Source: an uncultured Lachnospiraceae bacterium (GTDB lineage Bacteria; Bacillota; Clostridia; Lachnospirales; Lachnospiraceae). Taken from it: a DNA stretch of 64,000 bases. Position 1 is the stretch's first letter; every line of letters begins with the position of its first letter. This document shows positions 32,493 through 42,143 of this stretch, piece after piece. Position numbers and translations under genes: made by a program. Location of the stretch: assembly GCA_947382625.1 (NCBI GenBank), contig CANDAG010000001.1, forward strand, positions 62,001-126,000, written 5' to 3'. Under the pieces are notes generated by a model, which was not told the DNA's origin, ran no database searches, and saw nothing but the letters and a program-made list of their open reading frames with translations.

Positions 32493-34037
32493 ATGAGGAA
32501 ATTTTGGAAAAAGGGAGCAGCTCTTCTGCTGTCTGGTCTGATGGTGGCCGGTCTGGCAGCATGCGGCGGCAGCGATTCCGGTAATTCAGGCGCTTCTAAT
32601 GGAAGCGGGAGCAATACTTCCGGCGAAAGCAGTAACAGCGGTGATGCCAGCGGGTCTGCGGATAACGGCGAGATCGTAAAGCTGGTAGTCTGGGGCGTGG
32701 GCAGTGCCGACACGGATGACTGTAATGAAGTGGCAGCAGCTATCAGTGAAATTACCCGGGAGAAGATTGGCGTTGAGATTGAACTGGTTCGCGGACAGGA
32801 TGCGGAGCAGATCAATCTGGCTCTTACCTCCGGGGAAGCCATCGATCTGCTGAACTACAATAACGTTGACGGCCAGCTGGCAGCGATTGTCCGCAACAGC
32901 TATGCGGCTCCTCTGGATGATCTGGTTGAACAGTATGGTCAGGGGGCTTTGGGTGTGATCGATCCTGTGGATCTGGACGCCTGCCGTTTCGGAGGCGTAC
33001 TGTACGCACTTCCTGATATGAAGGATACCTCCCGTTCTGCCGGATTCTCCATGCGTAAGGATATTGTAGATGAGCTGGGGATCGAGGTTCCGGAAATGGG
33101 TACCTATGATGATATGCACAAGATCCTGACACAGGTTCACGAAGCTTATCCTGACATGTACCCGTTGGTTCCCACCTGGGGCGGCGGCGGTATGCAGGAG
33201 ACTCTGCCTACTGATCCTTTGGGAGATAATTTGGGTGTTCTGGAAAATGCATTCAACGACACCACAGAGATTGTTAATTTTTATGCTACGGACAGCTATC
33301 GTGAGTTCTGTGAGATGATGTATCAATGGAATCAGGAAGGTCTGATCATGCCTGATGCTACCACTACTACAGAAAACAACCTGCTTTCCGGCAACGGCTT
33401 TGCAATGTTCGAGAACTGGAAGCCGGGCAAGGAACTGGAAAATTATAAGTCCAACGGCAAAGAAGTAGTATTCATGAAAGTGATCGAGCCTTATAAATAT
33501 ACCAGCGTATGTAACGGCAACTCTCTCATCATTCCTTACAGCTCCGCTCATCCCGAGAAGGCTATGGAGCTGTGGAACCTGATGTATACAGATGCCGAGG
33601 TGTCGAACCTGTTTATCAATGGTATCGAAGGCAAGCATTGGGTATATACAGATGACTCCAAGACCTTTATCACAACCCCTGAGGGCGTGGATGCCAATGC
33701 CAGCGGATATTCTTCCGTTGACTGGGCATGGCCGAATCAGCAGCTTACGCCGATCTGGGAAGGCGGCGAGGCTGATCTGTGGGAACAGCTCAGTGCATTC
33801 AATAAGAGCGGCGTGGCCAGCCCGGCTCATGGCTTTTCATGGGACAGCAGTCCTGTGCTGAATCAGGTCACCGCATGCAGCAACGTGGTTTCCTCGTACA
33901 ATACGGCTCTTCGCTGGGGTGCTTTGGATCCTGCCGAGAATCTTCCCAAGTTCATTTCGGAACTGGAGGATGCAGGTATTAATGACATCATAGCTGAGAA
34001 ACAGAAACAGTTGGATGAATTCCTGGCCGGCAAGTAA
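32493..34037 (+). CDS. Lipoprotein sugar-binding protein (ABC importer)
   Basis: A 514-residue solute-binding lipoprotein. The signal peptide ends GLAAC (Cys24), followed by a Ser/Gly/Asn linker to about residue 58 and the binding domain from VKLVVWGVGSADTDD. It delivers oligosaccharides to the permeases at 34208 and 35142. AAGGAG lies upstream of ATG 32493. It is the first gene after the G9 promoter and the LacI operator, so its expression may both be repressed and vary by slippage. GH43, GH39 and GH88 downstream suggest glucurono- or arabinoxylan-type ligands. Confidence 0.93.
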   Translation: MRKFWKKGAALLLSGLMVAGLAACGGSDSGNSGASNGSGSNTSGESSNSGDASGSADNGEIVKLVVWGVGSADTDDCNEVAAAISEITREKIGVEIELVRGQDAEQINLALTSGEAIDLLNYNNVDGQLAAIVRNSYAAPLDDLVEQYGQGALGVIDPVDLDACRFGGVLYALPDMKDTSRSAGFSMRKDIVDELGIEVPEMGTYDDMHKILTQVHEAYPDMYPLVPTWGGGGMQETLPTDPLGDNLGVLENAFNDTTEIVNFYATDSYREFCEMMYQWNQEGLIMPDATTTTENNLLSGNGFAMFENWKPGKELENYKSNGKEVVFMKVIEPYKYTSVCNGNSLIIPYSSAHPEKAMELWNLMYTDAEVSNLFINGIEGKHWVYTDDSKTFITTPEGVDANASGYSSVDWAWPNQQLTPIWEGGEADLWEQLSAFNKSGVASPAHGFSWDSSPVLNQVTACSNVVSSYNTALRWGALDPAENLPKFISELEDAGINDIIAEKQKQLDEFLAGK

Positions 34038-34078
34038 TTAGAGTTTGGATGTTACATAACAATTCATGCGTAAAAAGA

Positions 34079-34109
34079 AGGCGGGTATGGGAAACTCCCA
34101 GCCCGCTTT
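34079..34109 (+). terminator. Stem-loop between binding protein and permease
   Basis: GCGGG and TGGGA (34081-34092) pair with TCCCA and CCCGC (34096-34106), followed by TTT. A partial terminator or mRNA-stabilising structure inside the operon. Confidence 0.55.
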
Positions 34110-34207
34110 CCTGTCTCATGGGAAATACCGTTGGATTTTTCTGCGAGACAAAAGCGCTCCGCAAAGCGCGACATCCGTTGTTTAGCAAATCATATGGAGG
34201 AATGAAT

Positions 34208-35125
34208 ATGAAGAATGTCGGAAGAACACTGAAACGTTTCTGGCCCCTTTATTTGATGTTCATGCCTGGTGTCATCTATCTGTTTATCAACTGCTATATC
34301 CCAATGTTCGGTATTCAGATTGCCTTCCGCCAGTATAATGCCAGGGACGGCATCTATGGCAGTCCATGGTGCGGGTTCAAAAATTTTGAGTTTCTGTTCC
34401 GCACAAAGGATGCCTTTGTCATGATCCGGAACACATTGCTTTATAACCTGGTGTTTATCGCATTGGGTACGGTGGCAGCTGTCTCCGTGGCGATCATCCT
34501 CAATGAGATCCGCAGTTCAAAAGCAAAGCAGATCTATCAGACGGTAATTTTGATCCCCTACCTGATCTCGATGGTCATCGTCAGCTATCTGGCATTTGCT
34601 TTCCTCAGCAGCAGTAACGGTTATATCAATAATTCCCTTCTGTCGGCTTTTGGAGCGGATCCTGTTGACTGGTACAACACGCCGAAATACTGGCCGGTTA
34701 TTTTAGTGATCGTTAACCTGTGGAAAAATTTAGGATACAACATGATCCTGTACTATGCTACCATCTGCGGTATTGACCATACCCTGTATGAGGCGGCCGT
34801 GGTGGATGGAGCCAATCGCTGGCAGCAGATCCGGAATGTTACATTACCAAGCCTGAAATCCACGATCATTATTCTGACACTGATGGCGTTAGGCGGTATC
34901 TTCCGGTCCGATTTCGGTCTCTTTTATCAGGTGCCTCAGAATTCCGGCCCTCTGATCAGTGTGACCCAGACGATCGATACCTATGTATATCGCGGGCTGA
35001 TGCAGACCAACAACATCGGAATGTCTTCTGCAGCAGGCGTATACCAGTCTGTGGTAGGATTCGTCCTGGTAGTAACTGCCAATTTGATCGTCCGCAAGGT
35101 GGACGAGGAAAGTTCCCTGTTCTGA
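34208..35125 (+). CDS. Sugar ABC transporter permease, LplB type
   Basis: A 305-residue permease with six membrane helices, LYLMFMPGVIYLFINCYIPMFGIQIAF at the N-terminus and an EAA loop TLYEAAVVDGANRWQQIRNVTLP. GGAGG at 34196-34200 suits ATG 34208; the ATG at 34202 is too close. The word TCCGTTGTTT lies 25 bases upstream, as it does before the equivalent gene at 52464. It pairs with the YtcP-type permease 16 bases downstream. No ATPase is encoded. Confidence 0.92.
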   Translation: MKNVGRTLKRFWPLYLMFMPGVIYLFINCYIPMFGIQIAFRQYNARDGIYGSPWCGFKNFEFLFRTKDAFVMIRNTLLYNLVFIALGTVAAVSVAIILNEIRSSKAKQIYQTVILIPYLISMVIVSYLAFAFLSSSNGYINNSLLSAFGADPVDWYNTPKYWPVILVIVNLWKNLGYNMILYYATICGIDHTLYEAAVVDGANRWQQIRNVTLPSLKSTIIILTLMALGGIFRSDFGLFYQVPQNSGPLISVTQTIDTYVYRGLMQTNNIGMSSAAGVYQSVVGFVLVVTANLIVRKVDEESSLF

Positions 35126-35141
35126 GAAGGAGGTACAGATT

Positions 35142-36026
35142 ATGGTAGATAATGGAAAAGGGTTCCAGATTTTTGGCCACATTTTGTTAGGCCTTTTGGC
35201 TGTCTGTGCAGTTGCGCCTTTCATACTGCTGATCATGTCTTCCTTCACCGAGGAACAGATCCTGATCGCCAATGGATACAGCTTCTTTCCTGAGAAGTTC
35301 AGTACCTATGCCTATGAATATCTGATGACAAAGTCCAACGCGGTGGTTCGGGGATATGGCATTTCCTTTGTGGTGACAATAGTAGGTACGTTATGTAATC
35401 TGCTGGTCACAACCCTGTATGCCTATCCGCTCTCACGGAAGGAGCTGCCCGGGAGAAATATATTTGCTTTTTATTTATTCTTTACCATGTTGTTTTCGGG
35501 AGGTCTGGTACCCTCTTATCTGATGTGGACTCAGACCTTTCATATCCGAAACACAGTATTTGCACTGCTGATCCCTAATCTGCTGCTGAGCGCTTTCAAC
35601 GTTATCATGATGCGGACCTATTTCACTTCAAACATTCCCGATGCTGTTGTGGAAGCGGCCCGGGTTGACGGAGCCAGCGAGTTTAAGATATTATTCGGTA
35701 TCGTGCTTCCCATGGCGCTGCCGATCATCGCTACGATCAGTCTGTTAGTGGGCCTGGCTTATTGGAATGACTGGATGAACGGCCTGTACTATCTTAACGA
35801 TGATCGGATGTTCAGTATTCAGGTGTTATTGATGAACATCCAGCGGGATCTTGATTCCCTGCGGCAGCAGGCGCAGTCAGGCGGAAATGTCAGCACTGCC
35901 AACCTGCCTTCAACGTCAGTCCGCATGGCACTGACAGTATTGGGAATTTTGCCGATCATGATCATTTATCCTTTCATGCAGAAGTATTTTGTGAAAGGAA
36001 TTGCGATCGGCGCTGTAAAGGGATAA
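35142..36026 (+). CDS. Sugar ABC transporter permease, YtcP type
   Basis: A 294-residue permease with six helices, FSGGLVPSYLMW in the middle, an EAA loop (EAARVDGASEFKILFGIVLPM) and the family ending FMQKYFVKGIAIGAVKG. GAAGGAGG precedes ATG 35142. It is the last gene of this ABC operon; a strong bidirectional terminator follows at once. Confidence 0.93.
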   Translation: MVDNGKGFQIFGHILLGLLAVCAVAPFILLIMSSFTEEQILIANGYSFFPEKFSTYAYEYLMTKSNAVVRGYGISFVVTIVGTLCNLLVTTLYAYPLSRKELPGRNIFAFYLFFTMLFSGGLVPSYLMWTQTFHIRNTVFALLIPNLLLSAFNVIMMRTYFTSNIPDAVVEAARVDGASEFKILFGIVLPMALPIIATISLLVGLAYWNDWMNGLYYLNDDRMFSIQVLLMNIQRDLDSLRQQAQSGGNVSTANLPSTSVRMALTVLGILPIMIIYPFMQKYFVKGIAIGAVKG

Positions 36027-36029
36027 ATG

Positions 36030-36073
36030 CAAGCTGTAAATCCAATGACCATGGATTTACAGCTTGTTTTTTT
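36030..36073. terminator. Terminator at the end of the ABC operon, overlapping the AraC stop
   Basis: CAAGCTGTAAATCC (36030-36043) pairs with GGATTTACAGCTTG (36053-36066), followed by T7. The minus-strand AraC gene stops within the hairpin, so it can serve both converging genes. Confidence 0.93.
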
Positions 36074-36917
36074 GTGCGGAGATATTCTTTCGGAATTGTC
36101 CGGGGGAGATCCCGATATGCTGCCGGAATTGCCGGCAGAAATGCTCGGTATTATTATACCCGCATTGCATGGCGATTTCCGCAATGCTCTGTGTGGTAAA
36201 AGCCAGAAGATCTTTGGCTTTAAAAAGCCGGAAATGGATGACATCGTCCATACAGGAAATGTTGAATTTTTGTCTGTAAATGAGCTGAAGATGCCCTGCG
36301 CTGATATGGAGCCTTTCGGCCATATCCGTAATACTCCAGGGATATTGAGGGTTTGCCGAAATTTTTCTGCGCAGCGCTAACAGCTCATGGTCATGAAAGA
36401 TATGCTGAGTACTTAACAATTCATTGTGCAGCTTATAAAAGAGGATCCTGATCAGCTGTGATACAATCAGATCAGGGGCCATGGAACCGGGCTCATGATG
36501 CTCGAGGCCAAAGTCTCTTTGCCGGGTGATAATACCGGCATCCTTGCTGATCCGGGAAGAGCTGGCCAGCTGTGAGGTTTCCCAGGTGAGAAGCTGGAAC
36601 AGGTTATGGAAATATTCCGGATCGCAGATGGAAAAGGGAACGGCAGGCTGAGGAAAATCCGTCACAAAGGATTCGTCAGAGGTAAAGCGGAGCCAGTGGT
36701 TTCCGTAAGGCTTTCCGGCAGCGCCATACCATATGGAGTGGTTTGGAGGATACAAAACAGCCGTGTGGGCCGGATATTCGGAAATACTCCCGTTTACCTG
36801 AAACAGTGCAGGAGTTGTGGTGATCACTAATAAATAATTTGGAAAGCCTTCGGGTATATCGTATCTGAAATCCTCCGGGTGCAGGGCGTCGTATCCGACG
36901 TAATAGATCTGATCCAT
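36057..36917 (-). CDS. AraC-family transcriptional regulator with cupin-like sensor
   Basis: A 286-residue regulator. The N-terminal ~150 residues resemble an AraC ligand-binding cupin (NYLLVITTTPALFQVNG, then HWLRF). The C-terminus has two helix-turn-helix motifs (WSITDMAERLHISAGHLQLIYRQ and IAEIAMQCGYNNTEHFCRQFRQHIGISPGQFRK). It is divergent from the GH43-GH39-GH88 genes and probably activates them in response to a cytoplasmic sugar. A good promoter lies on the minus strand at 36949-36977. Confidence 0.92.
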   Translation of the reverse strand: MDQIYYVGYDALHPEDFRYDIPEGFPNYLLVITTTPALFQVNGSISEYPAHTAVLYPPNHSIWYGAAGKPYGNHWLRFTSDESFVTDFPQPAVPFSICDPEYFHNLFQLLTWETSQLASSSRISKDAGIITRQRDFGLEHHEPGSMAPDLIVSQLIRILFYKLHNELLSTQHIFHDHELLALRRKISANPQYPWSITDMAERLHISAGHLQLIYRQKFNISCMDDVIHFRLFKAKDLLAFTTQSIAEIAMQCGYNNTEHFCRQFRQHIGISPGQFRKNISAQKNKL

Positions 36918-36948
36918 AATTGCCTCTTATCAATATACTTTTAAATAC

Positions 36949-36977
36949 AGTATCATCCACATAAGAAAAAAAGTCAA
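36949..36977 (-). promoter_or_regulatory. Promoter of the AraC-family gene
   Basis: On the minus strand TTGACT (36972-36977) and GATACT (36949-36954) are spaced 17 bases. The remaining intergenic sequence to 37196 shows no other clear signal. Confidence 0.6.
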
Positions 36978-37196
36978 GAAATCATAATGAATAGGCCAAC
37001 GTGTATAAACCGACAGCTTGGGAAGGGTATGGCTGAGCTGTTGCGGATCGGGTGTGAGGATTCGTCAAGAATTTATATGAATAGATCATTGCATGAGGAG
37101 CGCGGATGCTTCAAAATGAAATAAAAGGCAGTAGCTGAAACTGGAGTTGCCGAAGGCCGGAGAGAAGGGCCCGGCAGGAAACGGAGGAGGGAAAGC

Positions 37197-38984
37197 ATGG
37201 AAATATTGTGTTATACCAGAAGGCCCGGGGAAGATATCATTTACGGGAATCATATGGCGAACAGCATGCATCTGGCATATCGGGGGAAGGATGGCCTGTT
37301 TCGTCCTTTTCATCATAATGAGGGGATCCTTTATGCCAGAGCGGTGCAGGATGATGCAAGCGGCGTATTAGATGCCAGAGGAATAAAGCGTCCATGGCTT
37401 TTTGAGATGAAAGCCGGCTATGGCGTTGCTGCGATCCGTACAGGGGCAGAGGGGGATAAGGATCCCGACAGTGAAGGCTGTATCCTTCTTTTTGCAAGTA
37501 AGGATCTGGTTCACTACAAAGAAACAGGGCTTCTCCGTCTGCAGGAATCGGGATATATTGAGGAAGTGCGTTGCGTGTATGACAGGGAAAAGGGGCTCTA
37601 CAGGCTCTGCTGGCGGGGAGAAGCGGATGAATGGATGGAAGGAACCTATGATCTGGAATTAAAAGATCCTGTCATTTCAGGGCCTGAAGGAAAGATAGCT
37701 GCTCCGGAAATTCCGGGGGTTACGGCTTCGCAGGAGGAGCTTCGGCTGATCGAAGGCGTTATAACGGGCAACAGTATTGAAATACCGGAGGAAACAGGGG
37801 ACTATCTGCTCAAAAAACTGTTGGTTCCCGTTTGCGTTGGTATGGAGCTGTCGAAGAAGGGTCCATTGGAGAGCGAGGGTGAGCTTGAGGATGTAATGGC
37901 TGTGGCTCTGTACAGTGACGGAACCAGGGTAGAAAGAAAAATAGACTGGGAGAGGCCGGAGGGAGGAATTGCCAGGGGGAAAGTGCATCAGGAGCATTTC
38001 CCGGCGCCCTTTGCCGAATACCGGGCGGATCCGGTATGTATGTACAGGGATGGAAAATACTATTTTATAGCCACCAATGATGCGGATGACAACCATACCC
38101 TTTATATGAGATGTTCCGATACGCTGGAAGGGATCGTGACCGCGAAGGAGGAGCTTTTTCTTGATTCCCATACCTATCCGGGGATAGGCGGGCTTCTCTG
38201 GGCTCCGGAATTTCATGAGATAGGGGGAAGCCTTTATGTTTTCCACGCCGCCACGTCAGGAGAGTTCTACCATGAAGAATCCCGGGTGCGGAAGCTTAGG
38301 GATGGTGGCGACCCTATGTGCAGGGAAGACTGGTCTGAGCCGGTCATGGTAGTAAAAAAGGATGGTACTCCTTTATGCGAAGAGGGCAAAGTGATTTCCC
38401 TTGATATGACAGTCTTCTTCTATGAAGGAAGGACTTATGCGATGTGGTCGCAAAGACAGTTCCTTCCCGTAGACCAGGGGGCGTGGCTGTATCTGGCCCA
38501 AATTGATGAAAAAGAGCCCTGGAGGCTCTTATCGGATCCGGTCTGTATCGCAAAACCGGAGTATAGCTGGGAAAATAACCATACCTATGTGGTAGAAGGG
38601 CCATATGCTCTGGAAAAGGACGGGCAGTTGATGATCACCTATGCTGCCGCTGCGGTGGATGCCACCTATACAGTGGGACTGCTAAAGCCCGTAATGGGAA
38701 GCGATATCCTGGATCCGGATAACTGGCAGAAAAGTAATTATCCCCTTATGTCCTCCAATTCGGTTCAGGGGCAGTACGGTCCCGGCCATAATTCCTATGT
38801 GACAGATGAAAACGGACTGGTGTGGAACTTTTATCATATGCGCAGCGGCGTGGACGGACCACGGTCTTCAGCAGCCAGGAGAACGCATTTCGATATTGAC
38901 GGGGAGCCTATGCTGGACGTGGCAGAGGAGATGGATCTGCCGGAGGAATTCAGATATGTGGAAATCCGCTTAAATAAAAAATAA
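37197..38984 (+). CDS. GH43-family glycosidase with long N-terminal domain
   Basis: A 595-residue protein. The C-terminal half is a GH43 five-bladed propeller with the expected triad: D278 in YRADPVCMY, D403 in SLDMTVFFYEG and E467 in VVEGPYAL, plus WAPEFH. Enzymes of this family are beta-xylosidases or alpha-arabinofuranosidases. The first ~270 residues resemble a short incomplete propeller or sandwich with W/Y-rich strands (GYIEEVRCVYDREKGLYRLCW); I do not recognise this part. There is no signal peptide. GGAGGAGGG lies just before ATG 37197. It heads a run with GH39 and GH88. Confidence 0.85.
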   Translation: MEILCYTRRPGEDIIYGNHMANSMHLAYRGKDGLFRPFHHNEGILYARAVQDDASGVLDARGIKRPWLFEMKAGYGVAAIRTGAEGDKDPDSEGCILLFASKDLVHYKETGLLRLQESGYIEEVRCVYDREKGLYRLCWRGEADEWMEGTYDLELKDPVISGPEGKIAAPEIPGVTASQEELRLIEGVITGNSIEIPEETGDYLLKKLLVPVCVGMELSKKGPLESEGELEDVMAVALYSDGTRVERKIDWERPEGGIARGKVHQEHFPAPFAEYRADPVCMYRDGKYYFIATNDADDNHTLYMRCSDTLEGIVTAKEELFLDSHTYPGIGGLLWAPEFHEIGGSLYVFHAATSGEFYHEESRVRKLRDGGDPMCREDWSEPVMVVKKDGTPLCEEGKVISLDMTVFFYEGRTYAMWSQRQFLPVDQGAWLYLAQIDEKEPWRLLSDPVCIAKPEYSWENNHTYVVEGPYALEKDGQLMITYAAAAVDATYTVGLLKPVMGSDILDPDNWQKSNYPLMSSNSVQGQYGPGHNSYVTDENGLVWNFYHMRSGVDGPRSSAARRTHFDIDGEPMLDVAEEMDLPEEFRYVEIRLNKK

Positions 38985-38987
38985 GAA

Positions 38988-39030
38988 GTAACTGTTCAGC
39001 CGGTCTGCGCATTTACTGCGCAGGCCGCTT
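38988..39030 (+). repeat. GTAACTGTTCAG hairpin repeat
   Basis: GTAACTGTTCAGC (38988-39000) leads into a GC-rich hairpin, CGGTCTGCGC against GCGCAGGCCG, followed by CTTT. It acts as a stem-loop between GH43 and GH39, and its core word recurs at 6031-6048. Confidence 0.5.
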
Positions 39031-39074
39031 TGGGTAAATGATAACAGTGGATATAGGAAGGAAAGGGAAAGACT

Positions 39075-40592
39075 ATGAGGGAAAACAGATACTACCGGAT
39101 TGATACGGAAAAAAGGGTTCTTTTTAACAATCATGTGGATTTTTGCATCGGCACAGGCCGGATGGGACTGGCGCTCCAAAAGGAATATCTGGAGCAGCTA
39201 AAGCTTGTGCAGGAGGAGATCGGATTTCGGCATATCCGGGGGCACGGACTTTTTTCGGATGATATGGCGATCTATCAGGAATATGAGGATGAATCGGGAG
39301 AAAAGCGGGCGGAGTATAACTTTACCTATCTGGATCTGGTGATGGACAGCTACAGAGAGCTTGGACTGCGCCTGTTTTTGGAGCTTGGCTTTATGCCGGA
39401 TAAGATGGCCTCCGGGGATCAGACCATTTTTTACTGGAAAGGAAATACCACGCCGCCGACAAGCTATGAGGCCTGGTGTGAAATGGTTACGGCAACCCTG
39501 CGGCATCTGATGGAGCGTTATGGGGAGGATGAGGTGGTAAGCTGGCCCATCGAGGTGTGGAATGAGCCGAATCTGCCCGGCTTCTGGAAGGACGCCGATA
39601 TGGAGGAGTATTTTAAGCTGTTTCAGAGGTCCTTTGAGGCGATCAAGAAGCTGGATCCCCGTTTCCGGGTAGGGGGACCGGCGATCTGTGGCGTGCAGGA
39701 TGAGCTCTGGATCAGGGAGTTTCTGCTTTTTTGCCAAAGAGAGGATATCAGGCCGGACTTTGTAACCCGGCACCACTACACCACAGAGATCCCGGAGCAT
39801 GCGGGGCACTATGGATATACGGAGCTTACCGATGCGGAGCAGGGATTTGATAACCTTAAGAGCACAAGAGATATTATTGACAGCTTTGAGGAATTCAGGG
39901 GATTGGAGATCCATATCACGGAATTTAATACCTCCTATATTCCCAACTGCCCTCTGCATGATACCAATCAGAATGCCGCCTATATTGCACAGCAGCTGTC
40001 CAGGCTTGGAGATGTGAATGAGTCATACTCTTACTGGACCTTTGGAGATATCTTTGAGGAACAGGGAGTTCCATTTGCTCCATTTCATGGCGGCTTTGGT
40101 CTGGTGGCCAACGGGTGTATCCCTAAGCCGACCTTCTGGACCTTTAAGTTTTATAAGGATTTATCCGGGGAATGCGTTCTTAAGACAGAGGATATGGTGG
40201 TGCTTCGTACAGGAAACGGCGGATATCAGGGGATCGCATGGAATACTGAGAGGAAAAGAACCGGCAGAGAGCTGGATTTTGTGCTCGATCTTCCAAAGGA
40301 CGGGGAACAGGAATATCTGTTCCTTACCAAAACGGTAGATGAGGATACCTGTAATCCTCTGCGGCTCTGGCATGAGATGGGAGAGCCCCGGAGTCTGAAC
40401 GAGAAGCAGAGGAAGCTTCTTAAGGAGTGTGCAAGACCGTTGACAGCAGGCAGACAGGTAAGGGCTGATGGCGGGAAGGTACAGATTTCGTTTACGGTCA
40501 GAGAGCACGGAGTGGTATATTTTGAGCTTTGGCCGGTAAAGGCAGGAGGAGACAGGGGATATGATTATAATAGGGTGATGCAGCTCGGGTGA
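39075..40592 (+). CDS. GH39 beta-xylosidase-type glycosidase
   Basis: A 505-residue clan GH-A enzyme. The acid/base is E164 in VWNEPNLPGFW and the nucleophile E283 in ITEFNTSYIPN, the usual GH39 arrangement. The C-terminal ~130 residues form a beta-sandwich. There is no signal peptide, so it cleaves imported xylo-oligosaccharides from the non-reducing end. GGAAGGAAAGGG lies upstream of ATG 39075. The long antisense frame over this gene is not credible. Confidence 0.92.
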   Translation: MRENRYYRIDTEKRVLFNNHVDFCIGTGRMGLALQKEYLEQLKLVQEEIGFRHIRGHGLFSDDMAIYQEYEDESGEKRAEYNFTYLDLVMDSYRELGLRLFLELGFMPDKMASGDQTIFYWKGNTTPPTSYEAWCEMVTATLRHLMERYGEDEVVSWPIEVWNEPNLPGFWKDADMEEYFKLFQRSFEAIKKLDPRFRVGGPAICGVQDELWIREFLLFCQREDIRPDFVTRHHYTTEIPEHAGHYGYTELTDAEQGFDNLKSTRDIIDSFEEFRGLEIHITEFNTSYIPNCPLHDTNQNAAYIAQQLSRLGDVNESYSYWTFGDIFEEQGVPFAPFHGGFGLVANGCIPKPTFWTFKFYKDLSGECVLKTEDMVVLRTGNGGYQGIAWNTERKRTGRELDFVLDLPKDGEQEYLFLTKTVDEDTCNPLRLWHEMGEPRSLNEKQRKLLKECARPLTAGRQVRADGGKVQISFTVREHGVVYFELWPVKAGGDRGYDYNRVMQLG

Positions 40593-40644
40593 TTCTGTTG
40601 GCTGCAAAAATCCGGCGATTTTGATGCAAATAACTCCTTTTTTG

Positions 40645-40653
40645 TGCTATAAT
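40645..40653 (+). promoter_or_regulatory. Extended -10 promoter before GH88
   Basis: TGCTATAAT contains an exact TATAAT (40648-40653) with an upstream TG. No strong -35 is visible, so the gene may rely on an activator. Confidence 0.5.
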
Positions 40654-40727
40654 AGGGCATATTAATCGGAAATGACAAATGCCAGGCGATACATTTATCA
40701 ATTCTGTACAAAGAAGGAGGTTCTGAA

Positions 40728-41918
40728 ATGGAAGAAAAAATGGCAGGATGTTCGAATCAGGAGTGGCTGGAGGAGGTATATGGCAAGCTGCTGGTGAAGA
40801 TGAAGGCGGAATGCGGACGTATCGGCAGCATGATCCCTTACACCACAGGGAAGGACGGGAAATACTATGATGTGCCCACAGCTCCCGGTATGGGGATCGG
40901 TTACTGGACCAACGGCTTCTGGCCGGGGATGCTGTGGCAGATGTACGAGGCCACCGGCGATGAGGAGTACCGTAAGGCTGCCGTGGGTGCTGAGGAACGG
41001 TTGGAGGAAGGACTTAGAGACAGTGAGCTGACAGGCCACGATGTGGGATTTTTGTTCCTCCAGTCCTCTGTGGCGAACTATCGCAAAACAGGGGATGCAC
41101 AGGCCCGCCGCCGGGCGCTTCTGGCAGCCAGTATTCTGGCCGCCCGCTATAATCTGGACGGGAAGTTTATCCGTGCATGGCCTGACATGATGGCAGGGAT
41201 AGCGGATCACTTTGGCGGCGGCGACATTCGCGGATGGATGATCATTGACTGTATGATGAATCTCCCCATTTTGTATTGGGCGTCCGAGGAGACGAAGGAT
41301 CCCCGCTTCAAAAAGATTGCCGTGAATCACGCCAAAACGGCACAGCAGTATATTGTCCGTCCTGACGGGAGCTGTAACCACATTGTGGCCTTTGACCCGG
41401 AGAGCGGCGAGTACCTGAACAATCCCGGCGGCCAGGGATATGGAGTAGGTTCCTCCTGGAGTCGCGGCCAGTCCTGGGCGGTGTATGGCTTTGCCCTGAG
41501 CTACCGCCACACCGGAGATGTGACCTTCCTGGATACGGCCAAACGCTGCGCCCACTATTGTATCTCCAACCTGGCGGTAAGTGGCTGGCTGCCTCTGGTG
41601 GACTTCCGTGCACCGGCAGAGCCGGTGAAATACGACTCCACCGCCGCAATGTGTATCGCCTGCGGCCTGCTGGAGATCGCGGAACATGTAGACGAGTATG
41701 AGAAGAGTCTTTATACCGAGTCTGCTTATCATATTCTCCGGGCCTGCGAGGAGAAATTCGCCAACTGGGATCCCGAGGCAGACTCCATCATGACAGGCGG
41801 CACTTACTTTTATCATGATCCTACCGGAGAGAATACCGGGGTGCCTATCATTTACGCGGACTATTTCCTGATCGAGGCCATATTGCGCCTGAAGGGCGAG
41901 GCTCTGTTTGAGTGGTAA
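40728..41918 (+). CDS. GH88-family unsaturated glucuronyl hydrolase
   Basis: A 396-residue (alpha/alpha)6-barrel enzyme. The two catalytic Asp are probably D105 in TGHDVGFLF and D174 in MIIDCMMNLP. SSWSRGQSWAVYGFALSYRHTGD and TGGTYFYHDP are typical of the family. GH88 enzymes hydrate the double bond of unsaturated uronic acids released by polysaccharide lyases, so the locus probably handles lyase-derived oligosaccharides as well as xylan-like ones. There is no signal peptide. GAAGGAGG precedes ATG 40728. Confidence 0.92.
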   Translation: MEEKMAGCSNQEWLEEVYGKLLVKMKAECGRIGSMIPYTTGKDGKYYDVPTAPGMGIGYWTNGFWPGMLWQMYEATGDEEYRKAAVGAEERLEEGLRDSELTGHDVGFLFLQSSVANYRKTGDAQARRRALLAASILAARYNLDGKFIRAWPDMMAGIADHFGGGDIRGWMIIDCMMNLPILYWASEETKDPRFKKIAVNHAKTAQQYIVRPDGSCNHIVAFDPESGEYLNNPGGQGYGVGSSWSRGQSWAVYGFALSYRHTGDVTFLDTAKRCAHYCISNLAVSGWLPLVDFRAPAEPVKYDSTAAMCIACGLLEIAEHVDEYEKSLYTESAYHILRACEEKFANWDPEADSIMTGGTYFYHDPTGENTGVPIIYADYFLIEAILRLKGEALFEW

Positions 41919-41963
41919 GGATTCTGTTGACTATATCCCCTCGGGGGATGTTAATAAAAGAGC

Positions 41964-42003
41964 AGCCAAAGATAAAAGCCAGAGAGTAATCTTTGGCTTT
42001 TTA
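41964..42003 (+). terminator. Intrinsic terminator after GH88
   Basis: AGCCAAAGAT (41964-41973) pairs with ATCTTTGGCT (41989-41998), followed by T-rich sequence. Confidence 0.9.
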
Positions 42004-42048
42004 TAGTACACAGAGAGGGACAATAGAGAAGAAAGGAAAACGGCTTTG

Positions 42049-42077
42049 TTGCTATTGCTGCCTGAATCAAGTATAAT
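42049..42077 (+). promoter_or_regulatory. Promoter of the AAA-ATPase gene
   Basis: TTGCTA (42049-42054), 17 bases, then an exact TATAAT (42072-42077). Confidence 0.65.
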
Positions 42078-42143
42078 ACAAATAACATACGGATAGAAGT
42101 GAAATAAACTTTGACTGCAGTCAAAATAGAAAGAGGGATAAGT

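Noticed and set aside
32586..33830. 414-residue antisense frame over the binding-protein gene
   Set aside because: The plus-strand lipoprotein is unmistakable; the antisense frame has no ribosome site or recognisable domain.
40698..41816. 372-residue antisense frame over GH88
   Set aside because: Shadow of a GC-rich third-position gene; no family features.
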